A stretch of DNA of 64,000 bases, from NCBI GenBank assembly GCA_028622995.1, contig JAJQJQ010000011.1, positions 2,232,001-2,296,000 on the forward strand, written 5' to 3'. The translations under genes and the position numbers were made by a program. The stretch comes from Panagrolaimus kolymaensis (taxonomy: Eukaryota > Nematoda > Chromadorea > Rhabditida > Panagrolaimidae). The notes below the pieces were generated by a model. The model did not search any database. It was given only the letters and a program-made list of their open reading frames with translations, and was not told the DNA's origin. Of this stretch, positions 22,701 to 34,482 are shown in pieces; positions within the stretch are counted from its first letter, which is position 1; every line of letters starts with the position of its first letter.

Positions 22701-25700
22701 AAAGGCATTCCCGTAATGAGGAGCTTCATAGCGCGATTAAAGCTGCAATCGAAGGAGAAAATTCCAAACTTTCAAATAATGCAAAATCAGAAAAATTTCA
22801 AATTCGTAATGTTTCCGTTGTTGCATATCCATTTTCGGAAGTTGAAAAAAGTAATGTGGAACAAATTATTCGTGATACTCAAGCTAATACTCGAAGTAAA
22901 TTTCAAAGCCATAAATGATTTTTAGTATTGATTTTATTCACCCTTTTTCAGTTTATTTAACATTTGGTAATGTTCGACTGTTTCGTCGAATCCTTTTAAT
23001 TATGGGAGCTTTGGGTTTAATGGATAATGGCGAATATGTTCTCATTTATCTTGACGCTGATTATAATTGGCACAATGTTTATCATGCAATGAATAATCAT
23101 TTCTTTCGTGACACCTTAATCGAAGTTTGGGAATCATGGGATATTCCGAATTCGCCCGATCGTCAAGTAGTGAATTATTCTAAAACCGCTTTAGCTGTCA
23201 TTCCAACCCCAGTGAAACTTGATTCATTGAAATTTACAGATTTTTGGGAAAAAGCAAATAATTATTTGGAAAATTTTGGAGTTCAAAAACATGACACAGC
23301 TCATACGATTAAAGCCAATCGTTTTGCATGTTATTTATATGATGCCGTGATGCTATATGCTCAAGCTTTGGATGAAGTTTTAAAGGAATATCCGCCATCA
23401 GAAGATTATGATCCATTAACGGATGGTGAAACAATTATAAGCAAAATTTTGGGAAGGAAATACACAAGCATGCAAGGTTTTGATATGAGAATAAATGAAA
23501 ATGGTGATGCTCAAGGAAATTATACTCTTCTTTCATTACAATCTGTTCCACCCGTGCATAATTCAAGTGATCCCGATTATTATCCATTGGATGTGGCTCT
23601 TACAATTTCAGCAGATTTTGTTGGAGATGATTCACATTTACCAAAATTAAGATTTTCTAGAAGGATGAATTGGCCCAATAATCATACGCCCCTTGATGAA
23701 CCTGAATGTGGATTTGGTAATGAAAAATGTCAAGAAGAAAGCAATCTTCGATTTCAATTATTTATGGGTTCAACCATTGCTGTTGTTCTAGCGATTTGTG
23801 CTTTAACTATTTTGGTTGTTTATAGAAATAAGAGATTTGAAAGAGAACTTTCAATGATTTGGAAAATTGATCCAAGAGAAATTGAAAAAGTTGTTCAGTG
23901 TAATACTTCAACAAATTCTTTATTTCTTGTTGATGGATCAAGGGTTAGTTTTTAAAAGTTTACAATCCGAAAATATCTCGAAACCGTTATATTATAAAAT
24001 TGCAGTCTCTTAATCTTGATACTAAAAGATAAACTTTGCAGACTTCTCTTTTGCATCGAGATGATATTTCGACGGATAAAAAATGGTCTGGACTTCGAGG
24101 AGTCGCCCTACATAAAGGTGCCGTGGTTGCAATCAAAGAAATGTGTTATTCAAAAAAACCTCGAGAAATTACACGCGCAACAAAACTTGAAATGAAAGCC
24201 ATGCGACAACTTCATCATGATAATGTCAATTCTTTCATGGGAATTATTATTTGTCCAATGAGTATTTGTGTTGTAAGAGAATTTTGTGCTAAAAGTTCAT
24301 TAATGGATATTTTGAGAAATCGTGATTTGAAACTTGATAGTCTTTTTATTACTTCCTTTATTGAAGATTTAATTAAGGTTTATTTGAAGTTTATTGGCAC
24401 AAATAATACTGGCAAACGTTTTTAGGGAATGATATATTTGCATGAAAGTGATGTAAAAGTTCATGGAAATTTAAAATCTACCAATTGTTTGATCACTTCG
24501 AGATGGGCTCTTCAAGTAGCAGATTTTGGATTATCAGAAATTCGAGAAGGTCAGGAATGGGATAGCATTGATTTACTTTGGGAATCATATCTTTGGGTAA
24601 AACCTCTATCACTAATGTCCATATCTAATCAAGCTAAATATAATTCCAGACTGCTCCTGAACTTCTTCGTGAATGCGAATTTATTCATGCAGTTAGAGGG
24701 ACTCCAAAAGGCGATGTTTATTCTTTCGCCATTATTCTTCATGAAATGATGACTCGAGCTGGCCCATTTTTACTTATTGAAAATCAGCATTCAACTGCCG
24801 AACAAGTAGTTCGCAAAATTGCCGTTGGAACCATGTATCGACCTTCATTGGAACATCTAGAATGTCAAAAATATGTCATTGATACGATGACTTTGAGTTG
24901 GTCTGAAATGCCTGAACATCGCCCAGATTTTCGAGCAATTCGACACAAATTAAAGCAAATGTTTTCACAAATTTATAAACGAAATATTATGGTAATTAAT
25001 TTAGACTTTTAGTTAAAATAAAATCAAAAATTTTAGGATCATATGATGGATATGATGGAACGATATCAGCAACAACTGGAAGGCCTAGTGGAAGAACGAA
25101 CAGCGCAATTGAGGGAAGAAAAAAGAAGAACAGAGAATTTGCTTCAAAGAATGCTTCCAATGTAAGCATTTTATATGCCAAAGCACAAATCATAATCAAA
25201 CATTTTAGTTCCGTTGCACAACAACTCCTTCTTGGAAAAGATGTGGTACCCGAATCATTTTCATCTGTTACAATTTATTTTTCTGATATTGTTGGATTTA
25301 CAACTTTATCAGGCGAATCCACTCCCTTGCAAGTGGTTGACTTTCTCAACAAACTTTACACTTTGTTTGATTCCATCATCAAACAATATGAAGTTTATAA
25401 AGTTGAAACCATTGGCGATGCTTATATGGTTGTCTCAGGAATTCCCGATAAAAAAGATAAACAATTTCATGCTGAACAAATTGGAACTATGGCTTTGCAT
25501 CTTTTGGCTGCTGTAGCTAATTTTAAAATCCCGCATCAACCTGATGAAACTTTAAAGCTTCGAATTGGAATTCATACTGGTCCAGTTGTTGCAGGTTAGC
25601 TTATTTTTTTAAACTTTCATTTGGCTCAAAGATGTTAATTTTAGGAGTTGTTGGTAAAACCATGCCTCGATATTGTCTATTTGGTGATACTGTAAATACA

Positions 25701-27052
25701 GCATCACGAATGGAAACATGCGGCGAGCCATTAAAAATTCATTGCAGTTCAAGCTTTGCTGGAGCCATTGAAGATTCCATGGGATTTGTATTGGATAAAC
25801 GTGGCGAACTTGAAGTTAAAGGAAAAGGAAAAATGACAACTTTTTGGTTGAAAGAAAGAATGGGATATGATTTTAGTAGCGATGATGAAAGTGAATTGAG
25901 TGATGATGAATTAGCTCCAGAAATATTCCCAAGAGCTTCGATTAGACAAGGAATGAATTCAGTTTGGACTTTAAATAAAGGAAGTTGTTTGTCGTTGCCT
26001 CAAAAAGATGGAGCAGCTTCAACAATGATGTTAAAAAAATTAGTGGAAACTGCAGCAGCAAGAACTCCAATTTTACCTGTGAGAGATGATCCACCGCCTA
26101 TAAAAGTCATCACTCCAGCAAATTCATCCCAAACTGAGTAAGCTTTTTTGTGATAAAAAAAATATAAATTTAAAAAATTTTAAGGATTAATCTTCCATAT
26201 CCACGTCATATTTCTAATGATTTTGATTGTGAATCACATTTTTCCGTCTCAACCCAACCTAATCTTCCAATCCATGTTAATTCATGTTCCACAATTTCAA
26301 CAGAACAAAATTCTCAAGATTTTCCCTGCCATAATGGTTATCAAAATTCTCCTTTCGCTTCAACGCTCATCAACAATCTGCCAGCTGCAATTCGAAAGCG
26401 CTCGACTTCACTTCCAGAAGGCGAAGTTCTCAAAATCAATCATTTTAATCCACATAGCCTATCATCCACAGCTCCTCATAGCACATCACCATCTCCAGCG
26501 GTTGCGGCAAGAAAGAATGCGGTGGTTGTAAATTATGAAGGCACTTTTGATCAAGCAATTCGAAGGAAAATTTCACGAATATCAGAGGATTCAGCTCCAC
26601 GAAAGCGAAGTTTATCTTATGGTGATAATGCCATGGAAATGGTGAGTGATGCTATAGCTGCTGCAGCTAATCAAACATTCAATGCTGATTCACCATTAAT
26701 TACACCACCAGCACAGAGGAAGAGAAGATACAGAAGAGAAAGAAAGAGTGCACTTTCATTACAAAATAATTATGAAACTGAGATTCTTGCAAAAAAACCT
26801 TTGGGACATCCAAGTTTGCGTGAGCGATCACCCGTCACAAGTTTCAATCGAATATGGAGAAAAATTATGGCGGATGGTGAAGGTTCAACTGGAAGTGGAA
26901 CATCTTTGAAAGAGCCTTCAACTCCAGGACCAATGAGTGGTGCGAGTAATAACTTCCAATTAACAAAGTTGACTATTCAAGATGAATGCCTTGATAAACT
27001 TCTTGAAGAAACTGATAATTTAACTTTGAATGAAAGTAACGAAGAAGTTTAA
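19790..27052 (+). CDS. Receptor-type guanylate cyclase (gcy family)
   Basis: Single-pass receptor making cGMP. Exons: 19790-19915, 21952-22162, 22221-22340, 22390-22543, 22597-22895, 22952-23943, 24042-24377, 24426-24596, 24650-24991, 25037-25161, 25209-25594, 25645-26137, 26185-27052; 1540 aa, all phases agree. In order: signal peptide ([15 protein letters not shown]), ANF-receptor-type ligand domain ([35 protein letters not shown]), transmembrane segment ([20 protein letters not shown]), kinase-homology domain, dimerisation coiled coil ([18 protein letters not shown]) and class III cyclase ([53 protein letters not shown]). The kinase-like part keeps AIKEM and DFG but has HGNLKSTNC in place of HRD, so it is probably a pseudokinase. 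About 380 residues of Ser/Thr/Pro-rich tail follow the cyclase, which is unusually long. The exact C. elegans orthologue is uncertain. Confidence 0.92.
20752..20994 (+). CDS. Small two-exon ORF inside the foldback element
   Basis: Exons 20752-20845 and 20921-20994 join in phase (donor G|GTATTA, acceptor CTATAG) to give 55 aa starting [19 protein letters not shown] and ending IFKQQFNNL. It is Leu/Ile/Lys-rich, and I recognise no domain. It may be a relic of captured host sequence or of a transposon gene, or chance. Confidence 0.25.
21069..21398 (+). CDS. Small Arg/Ser-rich two-exon ORF inside the foldback element
   Basis: Exons 21069-21146 and 21189-21398 join in phase across a 42-nt intron (GAA|GTTTGT ... 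TTCTTCAG|GAT), giving 95 aa. The start is [20 protein letters not shown] and the middle is RS/RD-rich ([18 protein letters not shown]), followed by a helical [11 protein letters not shown] stretch. No family recognised. The composition differs from the surrounding AT-rich DNA, so this may be a captured gene fragment. An open frame in noncoding DNA remains possible. Confidence 0.35.
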
Positions 27053-27406
27053 AAATAAAAACAAAAGTGCAAAATTAAAAATTTATATATACAAAAACTT
27101 TGTAATAAGAAATATTTATTTATAGTTTTAAAAAAGCTTTATTATTACGTGTATCTTTTTTATTATTTTTTTTAAGTCAAACAAATCTTTCGGTTTTTAG
27201 TCAGTTGCATTTATATCAAATATGTATTTACGTAGAGTTTAATAAAGATTATCAAAGTTTTTAGAGTTCTTGAAAATACAAAATAATGAACATTTTTTAT
27301 TTTTCGAGAAATTACAAGCAAAAATGAAAAAAATCATGAATTCATTCAAGGAAAATATTGTATAAAAATTATGATAAAAAAAGATTGAGTTAAAGCTTAA
27401 ATGATT
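27053..27406. other. Intergenic space between convergent genes
   Basis: 354 nt between the cyclase stop (+) and the GST stop (-). Candidate cyclase poly(A) signals AATAAA at 27054-27059 and 27241-27246. Nothing else seen. Confidence 0.6.
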
Positions 27407-28088
27407 TTAAACGGGTGAAGGTTTACGATTTTGAAGATATTTTTGAAGTTGTGGAACAGCATAAACTTTTTTCTGATGTTCAATCATATGTGGAAAGTGA
27501 GAAGCAAATTGAGGATCAAGGGTTTTGAAAGTTTCAGTGCTTTCAGAGAGTACGAAATCACCCCAAGTGAGCCCATGATTAGCGAGGAAACCCGAAGTGG
27601 ATTTAGAGAGAATATCTTTAAAACGGCCATAAACTTTTTCAGCTCCTGGAAGGTATAAATTCTTATAAAGCTCTTCTTTATTTCCTTCTTGCATTCCAAA
27701 AGAAACCATAAAGAATGGTTTGAGTTCAACTAAAAAGTCTTTAAAATAATCAATGGCGGATTCCATTTGAGCATTATCCCAATCATCTTTGGAAACAAGA
27801 CCATATTGTTTTGCAAGGTATCGATAAATGGCTCCTGATTCAGGAAGGGGCTTTCCATCAACTTCAAGATATGGAACTTTGCCAGTTGGTGTTGCTAAAC
27901 GTTTGAAAAATATTAGAAAGGAATAAACTTGAAGTGAAGCTTGAAAATGTCTTACTTGGTTTAATGTTTGGCCAATTTTCTTGGCTAATTCGGTCATCGT
28001 CAAAAGGAACATCGGCATAACCAAAAATCATTCGAGCTGTTTCACCCGATCCTCTCAAATCGAAATAATGCAACTTGTAATGAACCAT
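27407..28088 (-). CDS. Sigma-class glutathione S-transferase
   Basis: Conjugates glutathione to electrophiles; nematode sigma-class members serve in detoxification and can act on lipid peroxides. Exons on the minus strand: 28088-27956 and 27894-27407 (61-nt intron, phase 1); 206 aa, the normal size for the class. The N-terminal thioredoxin-like domain starts MVHYKLHYFDLRGSGETAR with the catalytic Tyr at residue 8. TPTGKVPYLEVDGKPLPESG contains the cis-Pro loop and the Glu-Ser glutathione-binding pair. The helical C-domain includes GLTWGDFVLSE, where Trp-Gly-Asp-Phe corresponds to the usual hydrophobic N-capping/Asp motif, and it ends QNRKPSPV. A TATA box lies 106 nt upstream of the ATG. No defects seen. 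Confidence 0.93.
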
Positions 28089-28193
28089 ATTTGTTATTAA
28101 AACTTTCAGTATTGATTATAATGAAAACCTTTTCACAAAAATAGTAAAAAAAAAGTGTTAGGTTGCTGCTTTTTTAAAGCAAAGACTCATCGC

Positions 28194-28202
28194 CTTTTTA
28201 TA
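28194..28202 (-). promoter_or_regulatory. TATA box of the GST gene
   Basis: TATAAAAAG on the minus strand, 106 nt upstream of the GST ATG, in a locally more GC-balanced stretch. It is the only strong TATA-like match in that interval. Confidence 0.5.
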
Positions 28203-28519
28203 CCTTTGCAATTGTGTGTCGACGTGTACCAAAAATGTGTCTTTCGTGTGTTTGGGCTTCTTTTGTTCTCGCAAACAAATGCACAAAGTATAATTTTTTT
28301 TTACATAAAAAGGACAATGCAAAAATGAGGAAGAGTAAAGGTCATCCAAAAATATAGATTTTTATGTAGGCTTATTATTAGTAAAAGTATGTAGGGTTCA
28401 AATTTTCAAGGTCAAATATCGAGTCTCAAAAACCAAAAATTTTATTAAAAAGAAGCTACAAATTTAAATAATAACAAAATAAATCCCTTAAAAAATATCT
28501 CGAAAATTAAAGATAATGC
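28203..28519. other. Intergenic, GST upstream region and 3' flank of the LEA-like gene
   Basis: 317 nt with no recognisable gene. It probably holds upstream control elements of the GST gene. Confidence 0.45.
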
Positions 28520-28984
28520 TTATTCATTCTTGATGGTTTGACCAGCGGATTTAAGCTTATCTCCAGCACCTTCAACAACATTTCCAGCTCCTTCTTTGAC
28601 GTTAGTAGCAGCATTTCCAATAGCTGCACCAGCATCATCAGCTGCATTTCGAACAGTTTGAACGGCATCGGAAGCGGTTTGCTTTACGGATTCAGCGGCA
28701 TTTCCCATGGCTTCTTTGGTGTTATCAACTGCGGCACCCATCTTATGTTTGGCATCAGCGGCTGTTTCCTTCACTGAATCAGCGGCTCCTTCAACGGTTT
28801 TACCCGCTGAATCAATTGTGGAATCAAGTTTTTGACCTACGGTTTCGGCAGCTGAGATCTAAAACGGGGGAAATCAGATGTTACTCGTTATTTGGATTTC
28901 TAATATTCGTCTAAAGCTATGATTCTAAAAACTAACCAAAGCCAAACCAGCAATGAAAAGGAATGAGACGATAAAAACCTTCAT
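28520..28984 (-). CDS. Small secreted Ala-rich LEA-like protein
   Basis: Two exons on the minus strand, 28984-28937 and 28858-28520 (phase 0), give 128 aa. Exon 1 is almost exactly a signal peptide (MKVFIVSFLFIAGLAL). The mature chain is a run of Ala/Lys/Asp/Gly/Val-rich amphipathic units of about 11 residues, such as KETAADAKHKMGAAVDNTKE, AAESVKQTASDAVQTV, NAADDAGAAIGN and NVKEGAGNVVEGAGDKL, with no Cys after the signal region. This pattern resembles group-3 LEA-type or apolipoprotein-like amphipathic helices. LEA proteins in nematodes are associated with desiccation tolerance; here the signal peptide implies secretion. The assignment rests on composition and periodicity, not on a diagnostic motif. 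A TATAAATA box lies 77 nt upstream. Confidence 0.75.
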
Positions 28985-29060
28985 GATGAAATTTTTTAAG
29001 AATAAAACAATCGTAAACAAAAAAGAATTTTTTTTAAACTAAGCTAATGCTTTGTCTGCC

Positions 29061-29068
29061 TATTTATA
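29061..29068 (-). promoter_or_regulatory. TATA box of the LEA-like gene
   Basis: TATAAATA on the minus strand, 77 nt before the ATG at 28984, followed by a short leader. The spacing suits a strongly expressed TATA-driven gene. Confidence 0.55.
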
Positions 29069-30018
29069 TGTCCTCAAGAAAAGGGCTTCGATCTCTTAGT
29101 AACATAGCAGATAACAAACAATTTTTAACTCTTGAGAGGGCGGAGGCAAACCTTCCATTTTGCTTGGCATTTTTTTAATCAATTATGTTCTTTAATATTC
29201 AATGAAATTGCGTATTAATGCATTATGCTGTTTTCAATTTTATAAATAACAAAAACAGGTGTTCTACATCGAGATAGAGAGGAGGAATAAACAACAATAA
29301 TAGCGGCACCAGCTGCTATTTTAATGCAACGTTTACTTCCGTCATTTTAATTTTTAAAAAGCTGGCCATTTCGTTTTAATGGATGAATACCTTTGTATAA
29401 AATTATTTCATACTTATGCAACGCAACCAATGAAATTTTAATTAAACCAAATTAAATTATATCTTAAAGCCATTAAATAATAATCCCAAATGCATTTATT
29501 CATTTACATTAGTAAATTAGAAATTTTCTTGTAAATGATTACACCTTTATTCCGATTTTTAAGGGGTAATGATCATCTGAAAAAAAACATTTAAAACGTT
29601 ACACACGAAAACAAATCTTTCAAAAAAAAACTTTCTTCTTGACATCAAAAATCCGTAAATCTCATTGAATATAAAAATTATGTCATTAAGTGCATACAGT
29701 GGAATGTCACAATACTAGGATCAAATACCGTAATTTCTAAAAGGTAAATTTTAAAAGTCAAACAAATATTCGTTTTTCCATAAAAAGTAAAAAGTGAGTG
29801 CAAAATTGTATTAACTTTGTTCAATCCAATGTACTTTGTGCTCTTAAGAAAAAATCAATAAACAATGAAAATTTAATAAAATAAAAAGTTTTAACGTGCA
29901 AATAAGTGAACTTTGATTCTATTGTTAACGATTGCTCCCTTCTCTGTTTTTTTTCTTTGGTGTTTTTATAACATGGAATTGAATTCTTTTATTGAACATA
30001 CTTAAAAAACGTGAGAAA
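29069..30018. other. Intergenic region between the LEA-like gene and the nuclear receptor
   Basis: About 950 nt of divergent upstream sequence. It is AT-rich with some GC-balanced patches (29080-29160, 29270-29340). No gene or repeat seen. Confidence 0.5.
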
Positions 30019-31753
30019 ATGGTTGATAATAATTTCTATGGTTTTAAAAGAATTTGTGTTATTTGTGGCGCCGACAGCGATGGCCAACATTTTGGACAAT
30101 TTACTTGCAAAGTAATTTGCTTAGGTTAAAAAAACTTTAATTATCTTTTTTCTTTTTTATTTAGGCATGTGCTGCATTTTTTCGGCGGTCAATTGTTTCC
30201 AAGTCAGAATACATTTGTAAATTTCAAAGAAATTGTGAAATTTTAAAAGGTTTTTTTTAGTTATATAGTTTAGCTTTATCATCACGAATCAATAAGTTTT
30301 AGATGTGAGAAATATTTGCAGATATTGTCGCCTTCAAAAATGCTTTAACAAAGGCATGATTCCAGAAGGTTAACCTCACATTTTCTTTACTTTTTTATCC
30401 TTAGAATTTTAGCGGTTCAATCATCCAATGGCGAAACAAACTTTTATCCTTTACGTCTTCGCAAAGCTATGGATAGCAATAATCAATTAAGTCAAAATTG
30501 TTCTTTTAAAAAATTACAAAAAATGGTAGAAGGTTATCGAAAATTGAGAAATTTGAGAAAATCAAGTTATGCACTTTTTATTGGTGGAACTAATTTTACA
30601 ACTTGGGATCCAGAGGTATTTCTCGCTTAACTTTAGTATATATGTTTTTATAATTTTAGTTTATTCCACAAAGCAATTATTCAAATTCAAAAAAATGTTG
30701 TCAAATTGAAGCAAGTTTAGCCCAAGATATGGTCACGGAATATTTTGAACCATTTTCCCTTTTGCCTGCTGATGACCAAGTAAATCATTTTGCTTCATTA
30801 ATTTTTCCACCAAGGCTTTAAAATTTCAGCAAAAACTCTATCAACTTTTTTGTATATTTTTTATAAATACGGAAAAGGTTTATAACACTTGTAAAGCGTT
30901 TGGTAACGTAGTAAATAATGACAAATATATTCTACCCGACGGGGGATATGTAAAATTGGATGAAATTTCTAAATTTTTTCTAAATTGTGATGAAGTTGTA
31001 GCTCCTGCCGAAGAAATAGCACAGTAAGTTTCAAAAAACATCTTTTAGAACAAAGAGATTAAGATTTTTATAAAGCGCAGAATTGTGTCCTTTCATTAAT
31101 TTTGTTCCATTTGTTTTCTAGCCCCAATTTTTCTTTTATTTTTTAATTCTTCCCAATTACACCAAATAACGTGATGACAACATTGAAGCAACTCTTTGCA
31201 ACATTAAAAAGTTCTAAAATATTTCGAAACCTTGCAGAGTCATGAGTAATATTTTATTGTTGCTTTCCACGAAATTTTTTTTGTCATCGACCCCTTTGAA
31301 TTTTTAAAATATACATAAAAGAGCCACGTCTCGTTTAAGGATATTTTCTGCTTCAATGAAATTTGCAGTTGAAATCATTGTTCCATCGATGATGAAAGCA
31401 AAAGTGGATGATTATTCATTGGTTGCAATATATGCAATTTCATTATTTCGTGATGATTTAGAAAACATTTCCATTCAAGCTAGAAACATTTTAAAAATTG
31501 CGAAAGAAAACGTCATCAAAGATTTGCATTCATATTATCGTAATCATAAAGGTTTAAGTGACGTAGATTTAAGTTTGGAATTGAGTAAAGTTTTATTACT
31601 CATTCCTACTTTGGAGGTGATTTTTTTTGATTATTTATTTTTAAATTAATTATTGAAAAACGTATATTACAGCATAGCGTCAAAAAAGTTCGTGAAAATT
31701 TTCATCTCGCTGATTTATTTTGTATGATGGATAGTCCGAAACCGTATAAATAA
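30019..31753 (+). CDS. Nuclear hormone receptor (supplementary nematode type)
   Basis: Ligand-responsive transcription factor. Exons: 30019-30111, 30165-30249, 30303-30368, 30413-30615, 30660-30779, 30830-31023, 31340-31616, 31673-31753; 372 aa, phases consistent. The DNA-binding domain is at residues 11-80. Zinc finger 1 has CVICGADSDGQHFG...CKACAAFFRRS; the P-box CKACAAFF is the common one in the HNF4-derived nematode expansion. Zinc finger 2 has YICKFQRNCEIL...ICRYCRLQKCFNKGM. The ligand-binding-type region in exons 5-8 includes SLVAIYAISLFRDDLENIS and ends SVKKVRENFHLADLFCMM, matching the last helices of these receptors. In exon 4 a closer acceptor (TTAG at 30401-30404) would give an immediate stop, so the TTTTAG at 30407-30412 must be used. 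Confidence 0.9.
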
Positions 31754-33256
31754 AGAAAAATTTTAATTTGATTAAAAGATATGTCTGTGAAGGGTGAAGC
31801 TTATAAAGTGAAGAAATGCACATAATAAAATTTTATAAATTCAACAAAACTCTCTTGCACTTTTATTTTTGTAATACTCCATTTTAAATTTTATAAAATG
31901 AATCCAATCGAAACTTTCCAAGACAATTTTTCAAACAGAGAAAATTTATGAAAAAAATATTCCTAAATATTTCATCTCCAGGAAATGTAATGAGATTTAT
32001 AAAAATCACTTCAACAAATGCTTATTATCACAGCTTTTTTTGTAATTAATTGGAGAAATTTTACCTTACTACATTTAAACACCTTTGCTCATAAATAAAT
32101 TTACTTTATATAAATTACGAATATTTCAAAATATCTGTACAAATATTTATTTTTAAATTTTCATAAATTTTTATAGTCCCCGCTTTTGTACAGTGCAAAT
32201 AGCATATATTTGACATTTTCTTTCTTTCTTATTTTGTGTTTCAGTCTTGAGCAATTTAAATATGTTGTCATCGACTACTCAATTTTTTACTCTCTTTCGA
32301 AATAACTTGAAACATAAAGAAAAAGATAGAGTCTCTAAAGTGCAAAGGTTAGATATTAGTTCTTTCTTTTTTCTATGTTGATAATAATTGCAGATTAAAA
32401 AAGAGAGATGATGATGCTTTTTTGACGTGTTCATTACTTTTTTATTTCTTTAAATTTTTTAATTTAAAGCAAATAAGCAACGCTACGGCTTCTATTATTC
32501 GGGATAAATAAAAAATATTAAAAGTTAAGTATTTTTTTTGTGACTATAAAATTCGAAAAGGAAGAAAAATGATGATGAGGCGTTTTTTATGAATCCCTAG
32601 TTTTTTTTCTGTCTTCAATAAGAATCACATCATTCATGAATAAAATTTTATTACGTAATAGTTAATTGAATATAAATTAAAATCAGTTGAATTAAAATCG
32701 CGGTTGAAAAGGCGATATAAAAACTTTTCAGTGTTAGTATTCTTTGAAGTCACAAAACGGAAAGAATCTAAGATCCTTGTTAGACTCTGCCTTAAATATA
32801 ATTCAAATTTAAGTAATTTTTATTAATTCAATATTTTGCTGTATTTTTTATTGCCCTTTGATTTTTCTTTTAATCAAAGTTAACCTAACCCTTAGCATAC
32901 TCTTCTCAACTTTGTTACACAAAACACGCACTCATTTCTTTTTCTTAAAAGTTTTAAAATTGTTATTTTTGTAACTCAAAAAGTCAATAATCACTTTCAT
33001 TGAGTAAAAAACTTTTATTTTCTTTTGTATATTTTTGAGGTGCAAAAGCGTCATCGAATAACCCAAGTTTGCGTCAAACATTTTGTTTTTCTTTCCTCAA
33101 AAACCCTTAAAGCTTTTTTTTCAAATTTTTTTACAAAAATAAATCAAACATTTACTCACTTGCTTACTTCTGTTTGTTTAAAAAACAAACAATTCAAAAA
33201 ATCTTTAATTTGTTTAAGAGAGACTCTGCGAGAAAATTTAAAGATTTCAGAGTAAA
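31754..33256. other. Gene-free AT-rich region
   Basis: 3' flank of the nuclear receptor followed by low-complexity sequence. The ORF at 33025-33255 is Phe/Lys/Thr-rich without a domain and is not called. Confidence 0.55.
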
Positions 33257-34252
33257 GCGGTCCATTTTTTTTCAGTTTTTTTATTTTTTGTTATGAATCG
33301 GTTCTAAAAAATATTTAAAAATTATTGGTGTCAAGCTTTTTCTCAAAAAGTGAGCAGGATATGCTAATTTTTTATATTGAAGTTGAAAGCATGCATTAAC
33401 TTCAAAAATTCGGCTAAATTTACCCATGAAGTATAAAAATTTGATTTTTATCCAATATTATACATTCGAATATGGGGAATTTTATGGTGTATACCATATA
33501 TTTATAAAACAAATAAATATGAGGTGAAATTTGCATATTTATACTTCAAATTGATGCCATTTTGTATCCCTCTTCCGTGCTGGCTTAAATTTTATACCAA
33601 AATAACCCTTAGAATCTCTATTTTATTATGGAAAAAATAACAAAATTTTAGAGCAGGTAACAAATGAGTATCAACCATAAACATAGACGTGATCACCATT
33701 TTTAGTGGGGAAAATGGTGTTTCTCACTTTTTTCTTACGTTTTTTGGCATTGTGTTCAAATAGTTTTCACCAAGAAAGAAAGCGAAAAAATTCATTTTCC
33801 CCACTAAAAATGGTGATCACGTCTATGTTTATGGTTGATACTCATTTGTTACCTGCTCTAAAATTTTGTTATTTTTTCCATAATAAAATAGAGATTCTAA
33901 GGGTTATTTTGGTATAAAATTTAAGCCAGCACGGAAGAGGGATACAAAATGGCATCAATTTGAAGTATAAATATGCAAATTTTACCTCATATTTATTTGT
34001 TTTATAAATATATGGTATACACCATAAAATTCCCCATATTCGAATGTATAATATTGGATAAAAATCAAATTTTTATACTTCATGGGTAAATTTAGCCGAA
34101 TTTTTGAAGTTAATGCATGCTTTCAACTTCAATATAAAAAATTAGCATATCCTGCTCACTTTTTGAGAAAAAGCTTGACACCAATAATTTTTAAATATTT
34201 TTTAGAACCGATTCATAACAAAAAATAAAAAAACTGAAAAAAAATGGACCGC
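33257..34252. mobile_element. Near-perfect foldback element (460-bp arms, 76-bp loop)
   Basis: Arms 33257-33716 and 33793-34252 are reverse complements with paired coordinates summing to 67509. I saw one mismatch (GAGGTGAAA against GAGGTAAAA) and no indel. The ends are GCGGTCCATTTT...AAAATGGACCGC. I see no convincing target-site duplication and no long ORF. Near identity of the arms means recent formation or continuing correction. Confidence 0.85.
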
Positions 34253-34285
34253 CCGATTTGAATCAGCTCGTAGAACCTCTCTTAA

Positions 34286-34476
34286 AGGGACATAGCTATT
34301 TCATGCCTTTTTTGAAATTTCGTTTGCGGGCACTGAAAGTTACACTTGGTAAGGCGCGTGTTTGAATTACCGTGTAAGACAGAAGTGACACGGTAATTCA
34401 AACACGCGCCGCCCCAACTGTTCCTATCAGCCCCAGTATCGAAATTTTTGAAAAGGCATGAAATAGCTATGTCCCT
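34286..34476. mobile_element. TTAA-flanked MITE
   Basis: A 191-bp element with inverted ends AGGGACATAGCTATTTCATG...CATGAAATAGCTATGTCCCT, bounded by TTAA at 34282-34285 and 34477-34480. A second inner inverted pair (GGCGCGTGTTTGAATTACCG / CGGTAATTCAAACACGCGCC) makes a central stem. TTAA target duplications are typical of piggyBac-type elements; the element is too short to encode anything. Confidence 0.75.
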
Positions 34477-34482
34477 TTAAGA

